Positions 46,766 through 56,534 of a stretch of 64,000 nt of DNA are shown piece by piece (within the stretch, counting starts at the first letter, position 1; the number at the start of each line of letters is the position of its first letter). A model generated the notes under the pieces. It worked only from the letters and a program-made list of their open reading frames with translations. It ran no database searches and was not told the DNA's origin. This DNA is from Pelagicoccus albus (GTDB taxonomy: Bacteria > Verrucomicrobiota > Verrucomicrobiia > Opitutales > Opitutaceae). The stretch is from assembly GCF_014230145.1 (NCBI RefSeq), contig NZ_JACHVC010000012.1, positions 315,001-379,000 of the forward strand. Reading direction: 5' to 3'. Made by a program: the position numbers and the translations under genes.

Positions 46766-47227
46766 GAGTGGATATTTCGAATTAAGGTCCTATCGACTAC
46801 GTAGATACTACCATAACGGTAGTGGAAAAAGAGTCAAGAGACCCAAGGATAACAGGCAATGTCCGAGCTAGGTACCCCCTCTCGTGCATTTGGCAATAGC
46901 TTAGGTTATTTTTGAAGGCCTTTTCAAACGAGCAAGCGTCTGCACCTAGGGTTTTCCCATATTAGTCGTCTGAAAATTGAAATATCAATGGGCCAATCCG
47001 CCACCCCCGAGAGCTAAATTTCTAGGGAAAGAGACAAAGCTCTATTTAGGTAATTCCCAACTTCACAATTTTTGAAATACCTGAATTGTACCTAATCATC
47101 ATTGCCGGTGGCAAAATATCAAGTTTGGCACAACCATTAGTCAGCGGCCATAGCCCAATAACAAGTTAGTACGAAAAGCCAAAAGTAAGCCAAGCTGTCG
47201 TTGAAAACGACAGATCCCTCAGATCCC
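46766..47227. other. Divergent intergenic region, with hairpin at 47196-47212
   Basis: About 460 bases between the minus-strand hybrid kinase and the plus-strand CheB-CheR fusion. It is AT-rich and should hold both promoters; I do not see a -35/-10 pair I would defend. An ACTACC/GGTAGT hairpin lies at 46807-46823. A perfect 7-bp hairpin, TGTCGTT/AACGACA with GAA loop, lies at 47196-47212, 15 bases before the ATG of the fusion gene. Confidence 0.5.
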
Positions 47228-50200
47228 ATGAACAAGGAACCAAAACCCATCGAGGCAGAAGAATCCACCCCAACAGAATCAAACCAGCCCAAATACATAG
47301 TCGGTATCGGGGCTTCCGCAGGCGGCCTCGAGGCGCTCGTCCAACTTTTTTCTGCCACCCCTGCAAACACCGGCCTCGCCTTCGTCGTCGTGCAGCACCT
47401 TTCGCCAGACTTTAAGAGCGTGATGGACGAGCTGCTGGCTCGCCATACCGACATGCCCATCCATCTGGTGGAAGACCGAGTGGAGATCGAAGCGAATACC
47501 GTCTACCTAATCCCTCCGAAAAAGGAGATGGTCCTCCTGGACAATCGACTCCTGCTAACCGACAAGGACCCGACCAAATCACTCAGCCTCCCTATCGACG
47601 TCTTTTTCCGTACCCTCGCTCAAGACAAGGGGGAGAAAGCCATCGCGGTGGTTCTCTCCGGAACCGGATCCGACGGCTCGCGCGGCATCGTGGATATCCA
47701 CGATGAGGGTGGCGTGGTCTTTTGCCAAACCGAAGAGTCCGCAAAATTCAACGGCATGCCACGCAGCGCGGTAGAGACAGGCCTGGTAGACTACGTGCTA
47801 AGCCCTAAAGACATACCTCAGGCCATTCTGAAGTACACGGGCAGTCCTCTGGTCGAGCATTTGGACAACCAAGACCAATACCCTTATCTCGGCAACAGCA
47901 CTACAGACCAGTACCTAGCCATATTCCAACGCCTGAAGTCAGTATTTAAAACGGACTTTTCCAACTACAAGCCGACCACCGTAAATCGCCGTATAGAACG
48001 GCGCATGGCCCACCACAAAAAGGAGAAACTCGAAGAATACATAAAAGTACTCGATTCTGATCCCGAGGAAGCCAAACAGCTCTACCAAGACCTCCTAATC
48101 GGAGTAACCAAGTTCTTCCGAGACCCCGACGCTTTCAACTCGCTTCGAAACGAAGTGGTTGAAAAACTGGTGCAATCCCGCTCTAGCGGCGACGAATTGA
48201 GAATTTGGATACCTGCCTGCGCCACTGGAGAGGAAGCCTACTCCGTGGCCATGACTTTCTGGGAGGCGATCGAACAGTCGAAAAAGAAAATCGTACTGAG
48301 AATATTCGGTACCGATCTGCATGCGGAATCAATAACATTTGCCGCGGCGGGAATCTACTCTCAACAGAGTTTAGAACACGTATCCAAGGAACGGATAAAC
48401 AAGTTCTTCAAGCCCGTCGGTGAGAAATACCAAATCAACGCGGAATTGAGGAAAACGATCGTCTTTGCGGAGCAGAACCTTCTTAGAGACCCGCCCTTCA
48501 CCAAAATCGATTTGGTGACTTGCAGAAACATGCTCATCTACCTTCAGCCCATTGCCCAGAAGAAGGTGTTCACCATGTTCCTTTTCTCTCTAAACGTGGG
48601 CGGCTACCTGTTTCTAGGTCCGAGCGAGTCGCTCGGAGAGATGGATAGCGAGTTCGATATCGTCGATCGGCAATGGAACATTTTCCGAGAAAGGCGCGAC
48701 GTCAGGCTGCCTCCCATCATAAACCTACCCCAGCAACTCCCTCCCTCCCAAACCTACGCAGTGGGCCGCTCGCGTTATGGAGAAATGCCCTACGGATACC
48801 CCCGCCGAAGCGGGCTGGATGTAGATATATCCCAAGCCTACGACGAACTGCTGGGCACCTACATGTCACCAAGCCTATTGGTCGACTCGTCATTTCAACT
48901 CCTCCACGTATTCGGCAATGCCTCGGCATTTATACAACCGCCCAAGGGCCGCACCACCTTGGAGGTCCTCAACCTCGTCAACGGAAACCTAAGACTCGCC
49001 CTAAATACTGCTCTGCAAAGAGCGACTAAGGACCGAGAGCCATTCACCCTGAGCAACATACCGATAGATTTGGAAAACGAGGAGCGGAAGTTCATAGACT
49101 TGACGGTCCGCCCCTTGAGAAACCAACGCTTCCTCCTCATTCAGTTCGAGGAACACCAAGTCCACAGTACCATCGTCAGCGAACTGGCCCAAGACTTCGA
49201 CATGGACGAGGAGACCCAAGGCCGCATTTTAGAGCTCGAAAAGGAGCTCCAATTCTCGCGAGAAAACCTGCAGGCGACAATCGAAGAGCTCGAAACGTCC
49301 AACGAAGAAGTGCAAGCCACCAACGAGGAGCTGCTTGCATCCAACGAGGAACTACAATCAACCAACGAGGAGCTCCAGTCCGTTAACGAAGAGCTTTTCA
49401 CAGTTAATACTGAGTACGAAAAGAAGAACCAGGAACTAACCCAGCTAAACAACGATATTGATAACTTGCTGCAGAGCACCGAAATCGGGACCATATTCCT
49501 CGATCAAGACTTGAAGGTCCGTAAATTCACACCTGCCATCGCCGATGCGTTCAATCTGCTGCCTATGGACATAGGCAGGCCCTTCGAGCATATCACATTC
49601 AACATTGTTGGCATAAAGGACATAGCGGCGAAAATCCGTAGCGTGATAGGAACGAGAACGCCAATCGTGGAAGAAGTGCGAAACCGCGACGGGAAGTGGC
49701 AGCTTATGCGAATCTTACCCTACATAACGACTCGCAACGAATCCACAGGAGCAGTCCTCACCCTCGTGGACATCAATATGATCAAAGAGGCCGAGCGCGA
49801 ACTTCAAGTAAAGGCCAACGCTCTCTCCAACGCGAAGGAGGACTTGGAAGAATTCGCTTACACTATTTCCCACGATATCCAAGAACCGCTTCGTTCAGTT
49901 TCTGGATACATCGATCTACTTAGCAAGCGATTCCAGAACGCCGACAGCGAGGTCAAAGAGTACTTAGACTTCGCAACAGGCAGTTCCAACAGGATGAAGG
50001 AAATGATCAACGGTTTGCTCGCCTACACCCGAGTCGAAACCAGGGCCAAGCCTTTCGTGGAAGTTGAATTGAGTACACTCATCGAAGATGCCAAAAAATC
50101 GCTGGCCGATAAAATAGAGGAGACAAATGCGGAAATCCGGCAGGAAGGCTGTCAACTCTCCGTTTTCTGCGAGAAAATTCAAGTGACCAGTCTAATAGCC

Positions 50201-50524
50201 AACCTGATAGATAACTCGCTAAAGTTCAGGAGCGCCCAAGCCCCTATCATCGTCGTTGCGGCTAAGACATCAGAAGATCGCGTCCTCGTCAGTGTTCGAG
50301 ATAACGGAACGGGCGTAGAACCCGTCAACCAATCCAGTGTATTCGATATTTTCTACCGAGAAAACGGAAACTCTGGCCCCCAAGGGCTAGGACTCGGCTT
50401 AGCCCTTTGCAAACGCATCGCCATAAAGCACGGAGGCAACATAACAATCGACTCCAATCCCGGGTTGGGCACCACCGTTGAGTTCTGCCTGCCCCGCAAC
50501 CAGCAAAGCGTAGTCGATATTTAA
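47228..50524 (+). CDS. CheB-CheR-PAS-histidine kinase fusion
   Basis: A 1098-residue fusion. The CheB methylesterase domain (about 20-205) retains its triad: Ser30 in [10 protein letters not shown], His57 in VVQHLSPDF and Asp149 in LSGTGSDG. A CheR domain follows (about 220-480), with SAM-binding [13 protein letters not shown] and a [11 protein letters not shown] segment. Then come a PAS-like domain, a coiled coil of repeating NEEL units (about 680-740), another PAS (to about 860), HisKA with His882 in [13 protein letters not shown], and HATPase. In known systems CheB and CheR set the methylation of chemoreceptors; here they are fused with a kinase and no receptor is nearby. The ATG at 47228 is preferred to a TTG at 47201, which lies in a hairpin. 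Confidence 0.93.
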   Translation: MNKEPKPIEAEESTPTESNQPKYIVGIGASAGGLEALVQLFSATPANTGLAFVVVQHLSPDFKSVMDELLARHTDMPIHLVEDRVEIEANTVYLIPPKKEMVLLDNRLLLTDKDPTKSLSLPIDVFFRTLAQDKGEKAIAVVLSGTGSDGSRGIVDIHDEGGVVFCQTEESAKFNGMPRSAVETGLVDYVLSPKDIPQAILKYTGSPLVEHLDNQDQYPYLGNSTTDQYLAIFQRLKSVFKTDFSNYKPTTVNRRIERRMAHHKKEKLEEYIKVLDSDPEEAKQLYQDLLIGVTKFFRDPDAFNSLRNEVVEKLVQSRSSGDELRIWIPACATGEEAYSVAMTFWEAIEQSKKKIVLRIFGTDLHAESITFAAAGIYSQQSLEHVSKERINKFFKPVGEKYQINAELRKTIVFAEQNLLRDPPFTKIDLVTCRNMLIYLQPIAQKKVFTMFLFSLNVGGYLFLGPSESLGEMDSEFDIVDRQWNIFRERRDVRLPPIINLPQQLPPSQTYAVGRSRYGEMPYGYPRRSGLDVDISQAYDELLGTYMSPSLLVDSSFQLLHVFGNASAFIQPPKGRTTLEVLNLVNGNLRLALNTALQRATKDREPFTLSNIPIDLENEERKFIDLTVRPLRNQRFLLIQFEEHQVHSTIVSELAQDFDMDEETQGRILELEKELQFSRENLQATIEELETSNEEVQATNEELLASNEELQSTNEELQSVNEELFTVNTEYEKKNQELTQLNNDIDNLLQSTEIGTIFLDQDLKVRKFTPAIADAFNLLPMDIGRPFEHITFNIVGIKDIAAKIRSVIGTRTPIVEEVRNRDGKWQLMRILPYITTRNESTGAVLTLVDINMIKEAERELQVKANALSNAKEDLEEFAYTISHDIQEPLRSVSGYIDLLSKRFQNADSEVKEYLDFATGSSNRMKEMINGLLAYTRVETRAKPFVEVELSTLIEDAKKSLADKIEETNAEIRQEGCQLSVFCEKIQVTSLIANLIDNSLKFRSAQAPIIVVAAKTSEDRVLVSVRDNGTGVEPVNQSSVFDIFYRENGNSGPQGLGLGLALCKRIAIKHGGNITIDSNPGLGTTVEFCLPRNQQSVVDI

Positions 50525-50532
50525 AGCTGGGC

Positions 50533-50724
50533 TCAGGACGCTATTTTCAAAGGATCATGACCACGGTTCAAAATTACGTCTGCCCTTCTCAACTGCTCCT
50601 CTTTGCGCCTACTGAGCTCGTCCAAGCGTTTTCTTTGCTCCAGAGCGCGGCGATGAGCCGCCTCAATACGTTGCTGGTCTTCGTGAAATCGAGCTCTAAT
50701 CTGTGGCGAAGGCCGGGAAGTCAT
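50533..50724 (-). CDS. Small coiled-coil hypothetical protein
   Basis: A 63-residue, very basic and helical protein (RRALEQRKRLDELSRRKEEQ) on the minus strand between the two CheB-CheR fusions. Heptad-like Leu/Glu/Arg spacing suggests a coiled coil. No family is recognised and no ribosome-binding site is visible. Its stop is eight bases from the fusion gene stop (convergent). The composition looks protein-like rather than random, but a spurious frame cannot be excluded. Confidence 0.45.
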   Translation of the reverse strand: MTSRPSPQIRARFHEDQQRIEAAHRRALEQRKRLDELSRRKEEQLRRADVILNRGHDPLKIAS

Positions 50725-50836
50725 AATTGTCCGAGATAGTGTGGAGGGTGGAAGTCTCTGATAGTTAACAGGTCACAAAGGTAAAGAAGCCCTGCTCATG
50801 CCCCTCATCTTCAGCAAAACAAGATCTTATTCGACT

Positions 50837-50860
50837 AAACCGGGGGTTTTACCTCGGTTT
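50837..50860 (+). other. Hairpin upstream of the second CheB-CheR fusion
   Basis: AAACCGGGG at 50837-50845 pairs with CCTCGGTTT at 50852-50860 (9 bp, one G-T pair). It is followed by TAAAAAA, with only four Ts, so it is a poor terminator. It lies about 50 bases before the ATG of the second fusion. Confidence 0.35.
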
Positions 50861-50911
50861 TAAAAAATCTGGGTAAGAGTCGGCCCCCACCTTCCTCAAG
50901 CCACCCACACC

Positions 50912-53900
50912 ATGAGAGTAAATCCTGATAAGACGGTAGAGAAACTAGAAGCGCAGACTCCCGGTCGCCCCACCGGGGTAGTGGCCATCGGCTGTGGAAA
51001 ATACGATCTGCCCTATCTGGAATCCCTTCTTGCCGGCTTGGCTAGGCACAAGGAAATCGCCATCGTTATCGTCTCAAACGTTTCGACGCTCCACACCGAC
51101 TCCATCGTTCAACTGGTCGCGCACATAAGCAACTTCTCCGTGGAAGTAGTCTCTCAATCCGCTAACCTGAAATCCAGTACCGTCTACCTCAATACACCTT
51201 TCCACTACCTAGCCTACGAGCAAGGATCATTAGTCAACACTCTCGCTAGCGCATTCACGGGTAATGAGAGACCTTTCGACAGGCTTCTGGAAAGTATCCG
51301 CAACGACGATTTCGATTGGGTAGCCGTGTCCCTACAGGGGATCGGCCCCGACGGAGAACAGGGTATCCAAAATCTGGAGAATAAAGGATTTTTCGGCTTC
51401 TCATGCGGCGGGTCCGATACCCCTGAGACTCCTGAAGCATCCCCAAGCGATCTGGCTGCGAGAATTAGCGAATGCCTGTCCCTGAATTGCCCGTCACAGG
51501 AAACCGCACAATCAAATCTCCTCGATAGAATCATAGACCAACTTGAGAGGCTTAGCTCCATCGATTTTCGGCGCTACAAGATAACGACGATTAACCGACG
51601 GATACAGTTCCGGATGAGACAGCTTGGATTGGAGAGTTTGGCGAGCTACCTGGCAAAGTTAGAGCAAAGTCCAGAAGAAGTCCAAGCCCTCTATCATGAC
51701 CTCATGATCGGGGTGACACACTTCTTTCGCGACCCTCAAGCATTCCAAATATTGGAGGATCGAGTCATTCCCGAACTCTTTAAGAACCAAGATTCCCACG
51801 GTCGAGAAATTCGAGTCTGGGCGCCGGGAGTGGCAAGTGGAGAAGAGGCATACTCACTGGCTATCCTCTTCGATGAGTACGCCCAACGTATCGGTTTAAA
51901 GGACCCCAATTACCGTATATTCGCCACCGATGCTCACCCGCCTTCCATAGAAAAAGCGATGCAAGGGCTATTCCCCTCCCAAGCATTGTCGACCTTAACT
52001 AAAGACCGAAAAGAACGCTATTTCAATCGATCCCTTCAAAGCTATTCCGTCACTCCGGAGTTGCGAAAAAAGATAGTCTTCGCCCCCCACGATCTTTTGA
52101 AAGACCCGCCCTTTACCAAGATCGACCTCGTTTCCTGCAGAAACCTGCTCATTTATTTCGATGACGCCGCCCAAAAAAAAGCCTTGGGCCTGATCCTTTT
52201 TGCACTCCGACAAAAGGGATATTTGCTTTTGGGAGCCAGCGAGTCGCCTGCTAGCTACATTCAGCAGATTGAAACGATCGATAGCAAATGGAGAGTCTAT
52301 CGAAAATCAGCCTCGCCACAGATTGATTTACCTGTGGGTCATTATCTCCCCCCAAAAGCAGCAGCGAAGACCAGCAAGGGAAAGAAAGGCGTTTTCTTGG
52401 ACCGAGAAAGCCCGTTTCGCAATCTGATCACCGAACTGATGTCCTCTCAAATGCCAGCGGGCATCATTATCAGCGACCAAGACGAAATAATTCATACCTT
52501 CGGAGAAATAGAAGCATTCTTCTCTAAATTAGAAGGCCACGTCTCTTTGTCATTCGATAAACTTGTACGTTACGAACTCCGCCTCCCTATGAGGGTGGCC
52601 AGGAAAGAGGCTTTAGAGACCCGCAGGCGAATCGAAACGGTAGCAACGATGCCCATCCACGGAGAGTCTTCCAATGTAACAATCTCAGTAGAACCGCTCA
52701 CTAGGTTTAGGGAGTTCCAGGATTATGTCTACGTCAAGATCCAGACAGTCAGCAACTTTTCAGTAGACGAATCGAAAGTACCAACGGTGAGAACAAGCCA
52801 TAACGATGGCGACGATGAGACAAGTTCACTAAAGCAGGAACTGCAAGACACCAAAATTCAACTACAAGAAACCATACACCAGCTAGAGCTTAGCAACAAA
52901 GAGCTCATGATGGCCAACGAGGAACTACTCACCTCCAACGAAGAACTGCAGAGCACCAATGAGGAGCTACACTCAGTAAATGAAGAGCTCTTCTCGGTAA
53001 ACGCAGAATACGAACTAAAAAACAGGGAGCTCGTCGCTCTCAACGAAGATATCGACAACCTCCTTCAGTCTACCGAGATAGGAACCATATTTATCGACAA
53101 AAATCTGCGTATCCGGAAATTCACTCTAGCCGCTTCGATATCAATGAACCTGCTAGATTCCGACCTAGGAAGACCCATTGAGCACATATCTCATGACTTT
53201 GCCAACTACGAGACACTCGTGGCTGACACACAAAAAGTTATCGAAGGCGGACATGGCATCGAAAGGGAAATTAGAACCCATTCACACAGTTGGTTTCTTC
53301 TGAAAATTTCACCGTTCAAGTTAGAAAGCGGTGAAGTAAACGGAGCTGTGGTGACACTGGTGGAAATATCGGCCCTGAAGGCGGCAGAAGAGCGAATCTA
53401 CGAAAGCCAGCGAAAACTAAAGCTTGCTCTAGAATCCGCTGACCTAGGACTCTGGACTTGGGATCTTAAAAACCACACTATCGATTTTGATGAAAACCTA
53501 GCTCGTATCTTAGACCTGGATACCAAAGAAGAATCCGATGAAAGCCATTTCCTAAGGTCCCTGAACATATCCCGAGATGCCCTCGGGAAATACGATTTCA
53601 ACAACGGCGACCTCAACCAAGATACCCTGCGCTACTCTTGGAACGCTCGTCTACGTAGTGGGGAAATACGCTACCTTTCAGCCAGAGGAATCATAAACAG
53701 AGACACAGACGGAAACGTGACTCAGGTAAGCGGCATCATCTGGGACGAAACAGACGTCAAACGCCAAGAGCAAATCGTACTACAAAAAAAGAACGACTTA
53801 GAAACGCTCCTCTACGTAATCTCACACGACCTTCGCGAGCCCTTGCGGGCGATCAGGAACTTCTCTCGCTTACTCGAAAGCCGTCATTCAGACCAGATAC

Positions 53901-54463
53901 AGGGGAAGGCCAAAGATTTCCTACAACGAATCAACTCCGGGGGAGAACGAATGTCAAAACTCCTCGACGACGTGCTTAGCCTATCGCGAATAAGCAGGAT
54001 GGACCCCCCTTCGGAACTCATCCCGGGAGACACGATCGTATCGGCAGCCTTAAAAGGGCTTGAAGCAAAGATAAACGAAACAAAGGCCCAGATTGTCACT
54101 ACAACCGATTTTCCAAATATAAAAGCCAACCTAACCTATGCCACGCAGGCCCTTTTCAATCTGGTGAGCAACGCCCTTAAATTCGTCGCAGAAGGAAAAA
54201 ATCCAGAGATCGAGATAAGTCCTTATCATGATCCAAATAACCAATACACTGGATTCATTGTGCGCGACAGAGGTCCTGGCATTCCTGAGGGATCTGAGGA
54301 ACGAGTTTTCAGGCTCTTTCAAAGAGCGGTAAATCGAGATATCGAGGGAACCGGTGCGGGCTTGGCGATCGTCAAACAAATTGCTACGAAACACGGTGGA
54401 GATCTATCCTACAGCGCCAGAGAAGGTGGAGGATCTGCTTTCACCATAACCTTCAAAAGATAG
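50912..54463 (+). CDS. CheR-PAS-histidine kinase fusion with degenerate CheB domain
   Basis: An 1183-residue paralogue of the preceding fusion. The N-terminal domain aligns with CheB but the catalytic Ser is Gly29 (IGCGKYDL against IGASAGGL) and the His is Asn56 (IVSNVSTL against VVQHLSPDF); only Asp147 (GIGPDGEQG) remains. It should not be an active esterase. The CheR domain is retained (PGVASGEEAYSLAILF near 305-320, LVSCRNLLIYF). The NEEL-repeat coil and a PAS-like domain follow (about 650-820). An extra PAS (about 830-945) precedes HisKA with His972 in YVISHDLREPLRA, and HATPase ends the protein. A response regulator follows after eight bases. Confidence 0.93.
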   Translation: MRVNPDKTVEKLEAQTPGRPTGVVAIGCGKYDLPYLESLLAGLARHKEIAIVIVSNVSTLHTDSIVQLVAHISNFSVEVVSQSANLKSSTVYLNTPFHYLAYEQGSLVNTLASAFTGNERPFDRLLESIRNDDFDWVAVSLQGIGPDGEQGIQNLENKGFFGFSCGGSDTPETPEASPSDLAARISECLSLNCPSQETAQSNLLDRIIDQLERLSSIDFRRYKITTINRRIQFRMRQLGLESLASYLAKLEQSPEEVQALYHDLMIGVTHFFRDPQAFQILEDRVIPELFKNQDSHGREIRVWAPGVASGEEAYSLAILFDEYAQRIGLKDPNYRIFATDAHPPSIEKAMQGLFPSQALSTLTKDRKERYFNRSLQSYSVTPELRKKIVFAPHDLLKDPPFTKIDLVSCRNLLIYFDDAAQKKALGLILFALRQKGYLLLGASESPASYIQQIETIDSKWRVYRKSASPQIDLPVGHYLPPKAAAKTSKGKKGVFLDRESPFRNLITELMSSQMPAGIIISDQDEIIHTFGEIEAFFSKLEGHVSLSFDKLVRYELRLPMRVARKEALETRRRIETVATMPIHGESSNVTISVEPLTRFREFQDYVYVKIQTVSNFSVDESKVPTVRTSHNDGDDETSSLKQELQDTKIQLQETIHQLELSNKELMMANEELLTSNEELQSTNEELHSVNEELFSVNAEYELKNRELVALNEDIDNLLQSTEIGTIFIDKNLRIRKFTLAASISMNLLDSDLGRPIEHISHDFANYETLVADTQKVIEGGHGIEREIRTHSHSWFLLKISPFKLESGEVNGAVVTLVEISALKAAEERIYESQRKLKLALESADLGLWTWDLKNHTIDFDENLARILDLDTKEESDESHFLRSLNISRDALGKYDFNNGDLNQDTLRYSWNARLRSGEIRYLSARGIINRDTDGNVTQVSGIIWDETDVKRQEQIVLQKKNDLETLLYVISHDLREPLRAIRNFSRLLESRHSDQIQGKAKDFLQRINSGGERMSKLLDDVLSLSRISRMDPPSELIPGDTIVSAALKGLEAKINETKAQIVTTTDFPNIKANLTYATQALFNLVSNALKFVAEGKNPEIEISPYHDPNNQYTGFIVRDRGPGIPEGSEERVFRLFQRAVNRDIEGTGAGLAIVKQIATKHGGDLSYSAREGGGSAFTITFKR

Positions 54464-54471
54464 GCGAAACA

Positions 54472-54927
54472 GTGGATCCTCTAAACGTTTCCAACCAATC
54501 ATCCACCCGCTCCACCACGCAGCCATTTTCCTTGTTCGTAGTGGACGACAATGACGACGACATAATACTCTTGGAAGAAGCGATCTCTTCGATAGACAAC
54601 GCATTTATCCAAGGGATTGCAAGAAATGGCATGGAGGCACTCGAGAAGCTAGATGTGCTGAAACAAACTCGGATGACTCCATCCCTCATGCTCGTCGACA
54701 TAAACATGCCGATAATAAATGGCTTTGAGCTCCTCCAGAGAGTGAGGACCATTCTAACACTCGAAGAGCTACCTATAATCATATTTTCATCGAGTAGTCG
54801 TTTAGAGGATACGGAGTTAGCTTACAAATACGGAGCAAACGCATTTTTGCAAAAGCCGGAACGCTTCGACGAACTCGAGAAAACAATCACTGCTGCAGAA
54901 AAGTTTTGGAACCGAAGAGCGAGGTGA
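54472..54927 (+). CDS. Single-domain response regulator
   Basis: A 151-residue receiver with an 18-residue leader. Acidic residues lie in VVDDNDDD (23-30), the phosphoacceptor is Asp76 in LMLVDINMPIING, and the conserved Lys is in AFLQKPER. There is no output domain. The GTG start at 54472 is eight bases after the stop of the degenerate-CheB fusion, so the pair is an operon and the receiver is its likely phosphate acceptor. Such stand-alone receivers resemble CheY-like and Rcp1-like proteins; contact partner unknown. Confidence 0.92.
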   Translation: MDPLNVSNQSSTRSTTQPFSLFVVDDNDDDIILLEEAISSIDNAFIQGIARNGMEALEKLDVLKQTRMTPSLMLVDINMPIINGFELLQRVRTILTLEELPIIIFSSSSRLEDTELAYKYGANAFLQKPERFDELEKTITAAEKFWNRRAR

Positions 54928-55248
54928 ACCAGAAAAATATAAGTACCTGCCAAAACCATTTCTGAAGTGCCCTCCCCTTAAAAAACAAAGCAAGCTGACA
55001 AGCGTGCGAATCGAATTGGCATAACGCTGCTAACCCAAACCGTCTTCTCTAGAGTCTTCGAAAGAAGCAGCGGACAAAATCCTTTTTGACGTCCGTCTTA
55101 AACTGGGAGCATAGTCCAAACCTCTCCCATATATAAGCGCAACAATAGCAGCATATTCTCTGTAAATGCTCTGCTGCCCGGACTAGCTTGTTTAGGTGTA
55201 CTGAAAAGCGCCAGAAATCCAAACGCCAACCCTGACCCCGCACCTAAA
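54928..55248 (+). other. Intergenic stretch before the GH5 gene
   Basis: About 320 bases without a supported gene. A weak promoter-like pair is possible, TTGACG at 55086-55091 and CATAGT at 55110-55115, 18 bases apart. No terminator for the preceding operon is visible. Confidence 0.3.
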
Positions 55249-56412
55249 ATGCCGAATGCCCCCCAGCTTCCTCGCCGCGACTTCATAAAAAACACCGCTC
55301 TCGGAGTAGCCGGAGCAACCCTTGCTAGCTCCATGTTGCCCCAACTCGCATTTTCTGAAAAAGCCAAGCTCGCCCCCATGACTGTGCCGAAATGGAAGGG
55401 CTTTAACTTCCTTGATTTTTTTGTCCCTGACCCGGCCCGTTCCCGCAAGAAGACCACCGAAGATCACTTCCGTTGGATGAGCGACTGGGGCTTCGATTTC
55501 GTACGTATCCCCATGGCTTACCCCTACTACTTGGATATCGACTACGAGCGCGACATCACGCCGGACGAAGTCTACAAGATCTCGGAGAAAAAGGTAGCAG
55601 AGGTAGATCGACTTGTAGAAATGGCTAACAAGCACGGCTTGCACGTGAGCCTAAACCTGCATCGGGCACCGGGCTACTGCATCAACGCGGGATTCCACGA
55701 GCCCTATAACCTCTGGAAAGACGACGAAGCTCTGGAAGCATTTTGCTATCATTGGGAAATGTGGGCCAAGCGCTACAAGGGGATATCAAGAGAGCTCATC
55801 AGTTTCGACTTGGTCAACGAACCCAGCATGCGCGAGGACATGAATGACCAATTCGGAAAACGTGAAGCGGTCCCAGGCATGACCTATCGACGCGTGGCCG
55901 GTGCTGCCGTTAAGCGAATTCGCAGCGTCGCTCCCGATCATCTAATCATGGCGGATGGCAACAACGGCGGACACGAGGCGGTCCCAGAACTCATCGACCT
56001 CGGAGTCGGTCAAAGCTGCCGCGGCTATTTCCCTTTCGAAATCTCCCACCACCGAGCCCCTTGGGTACACAAGGACCCAAGCGGTATTCCCGCCCCGAGT
56101 TGGCCCAACGGTCCGGAACAAGATCGAGCTGGCTTGGAGGAATTCTATCAGCCTTGGTTCGATCTGCAAGATGCCGGTGTCGGCGTACATTGCGGCGAAT
56201 GCGGTTGTTACAAAGAAACACCTCACGACGTTTTTCTGGCATGGTTTGGAGATGTGCTGGGAGTCCTTTCGGAGAGAGGTATCGGCTTCTCCCTTTGGGA
56301 AATGGATGGCGATTTTGGCATCCTAAATTCAGGCCGAGACGACGTTGCCTATGAAGACTGGCACGGACAAAAGCTGGACAGGAAGCTCCTGAAACTACTC
56401 CAATCTGTTTAG
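55249..56412 (+). CDS. Tat-exported glycoside hydrolase family 5 enzyme
   Basis: A 387-residue GH5 enzyme. The N-terminus is a Tat signal: RRDFIK at 9-14, followed by a weakly hydrophobic ALGVAGATLASSMLPQLAFS segment. The (beta/alpha)8 barrel shows the acid/base Glu191 in FDLVNEPSM and a nucleophile Glu317 in HCGECGCYKET; other barrel residues are VRIPMAYPYY and VSLNLHRAPGY (the His motif). Substrates for GH5 include cellulose, mannan and beta-glucan; the subfamily is not identifiable here. Tat export implies folding in the cytoplasm, perhaps with a cofactor or a disulfide-sensitive fold. It is a monocistronic gene before ppk2. Confidence 0.92.
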   Translation: MPNAPQLPRRDFIKNTALGVAGATLASSMLPQLAFSEKAKLAPMTVPKWKGFNFLDFFVPDPARSRKKTTEDHFRWMSDWGFDFVRIPMAYPYYLDIDYERDITPDEVYKISEKKVAEVDRLVEMANKHGLHVSLNLHRAPGYCINAGFHEPYNLWKDDEALEAFCYHWEMWAKRYKGISRELISFDLVNEPSMREDMNDQFGKREAVPGMTYRRVAGAAVKRIRSVAPDHLIMADGNNGGHEAVPELIDLGVGQSCRGYFPFEISHHRAPWVHKDPSGIPAPSWPNGPEQDRAGLEEFYQPWFDLQDAGVGVHCGECGCYKETPHDVFLAWFGDVLGVLSERGIGFSLWEMDGDFGILNSGRDDVAYEDWHGQKLDRKLLKLLQSV

Positions 56413-56445
56413 CAGTCTTTGAAACCTTAGCGACCTCGGCTGGAC

Positions 56446-56484
56446 TCGCTTTTCGTAAGCGATCAGTCGCAATTTCCGCGACTG
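56446..56484. other. Tandem hairpins upstream of ppk2
   Basis: TCGCTT/AAGCGA (56446-56462, five-base loop) and CAGTCGC/GCGACTG (56464-56484, seven-base loop) are perfect and almost contiguous. The second ends 50 bases before the ppk2 ATG. Neither has a U-tract. They may end the GH5 transcript or form part of a ppk2 leader. Confidence 0.45.
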
Positions 56485-56534
56485 CATGATTGCAAACGGT
56501 CGATGCTCAAAATCTACTGTGGCATCGTTTCTTC

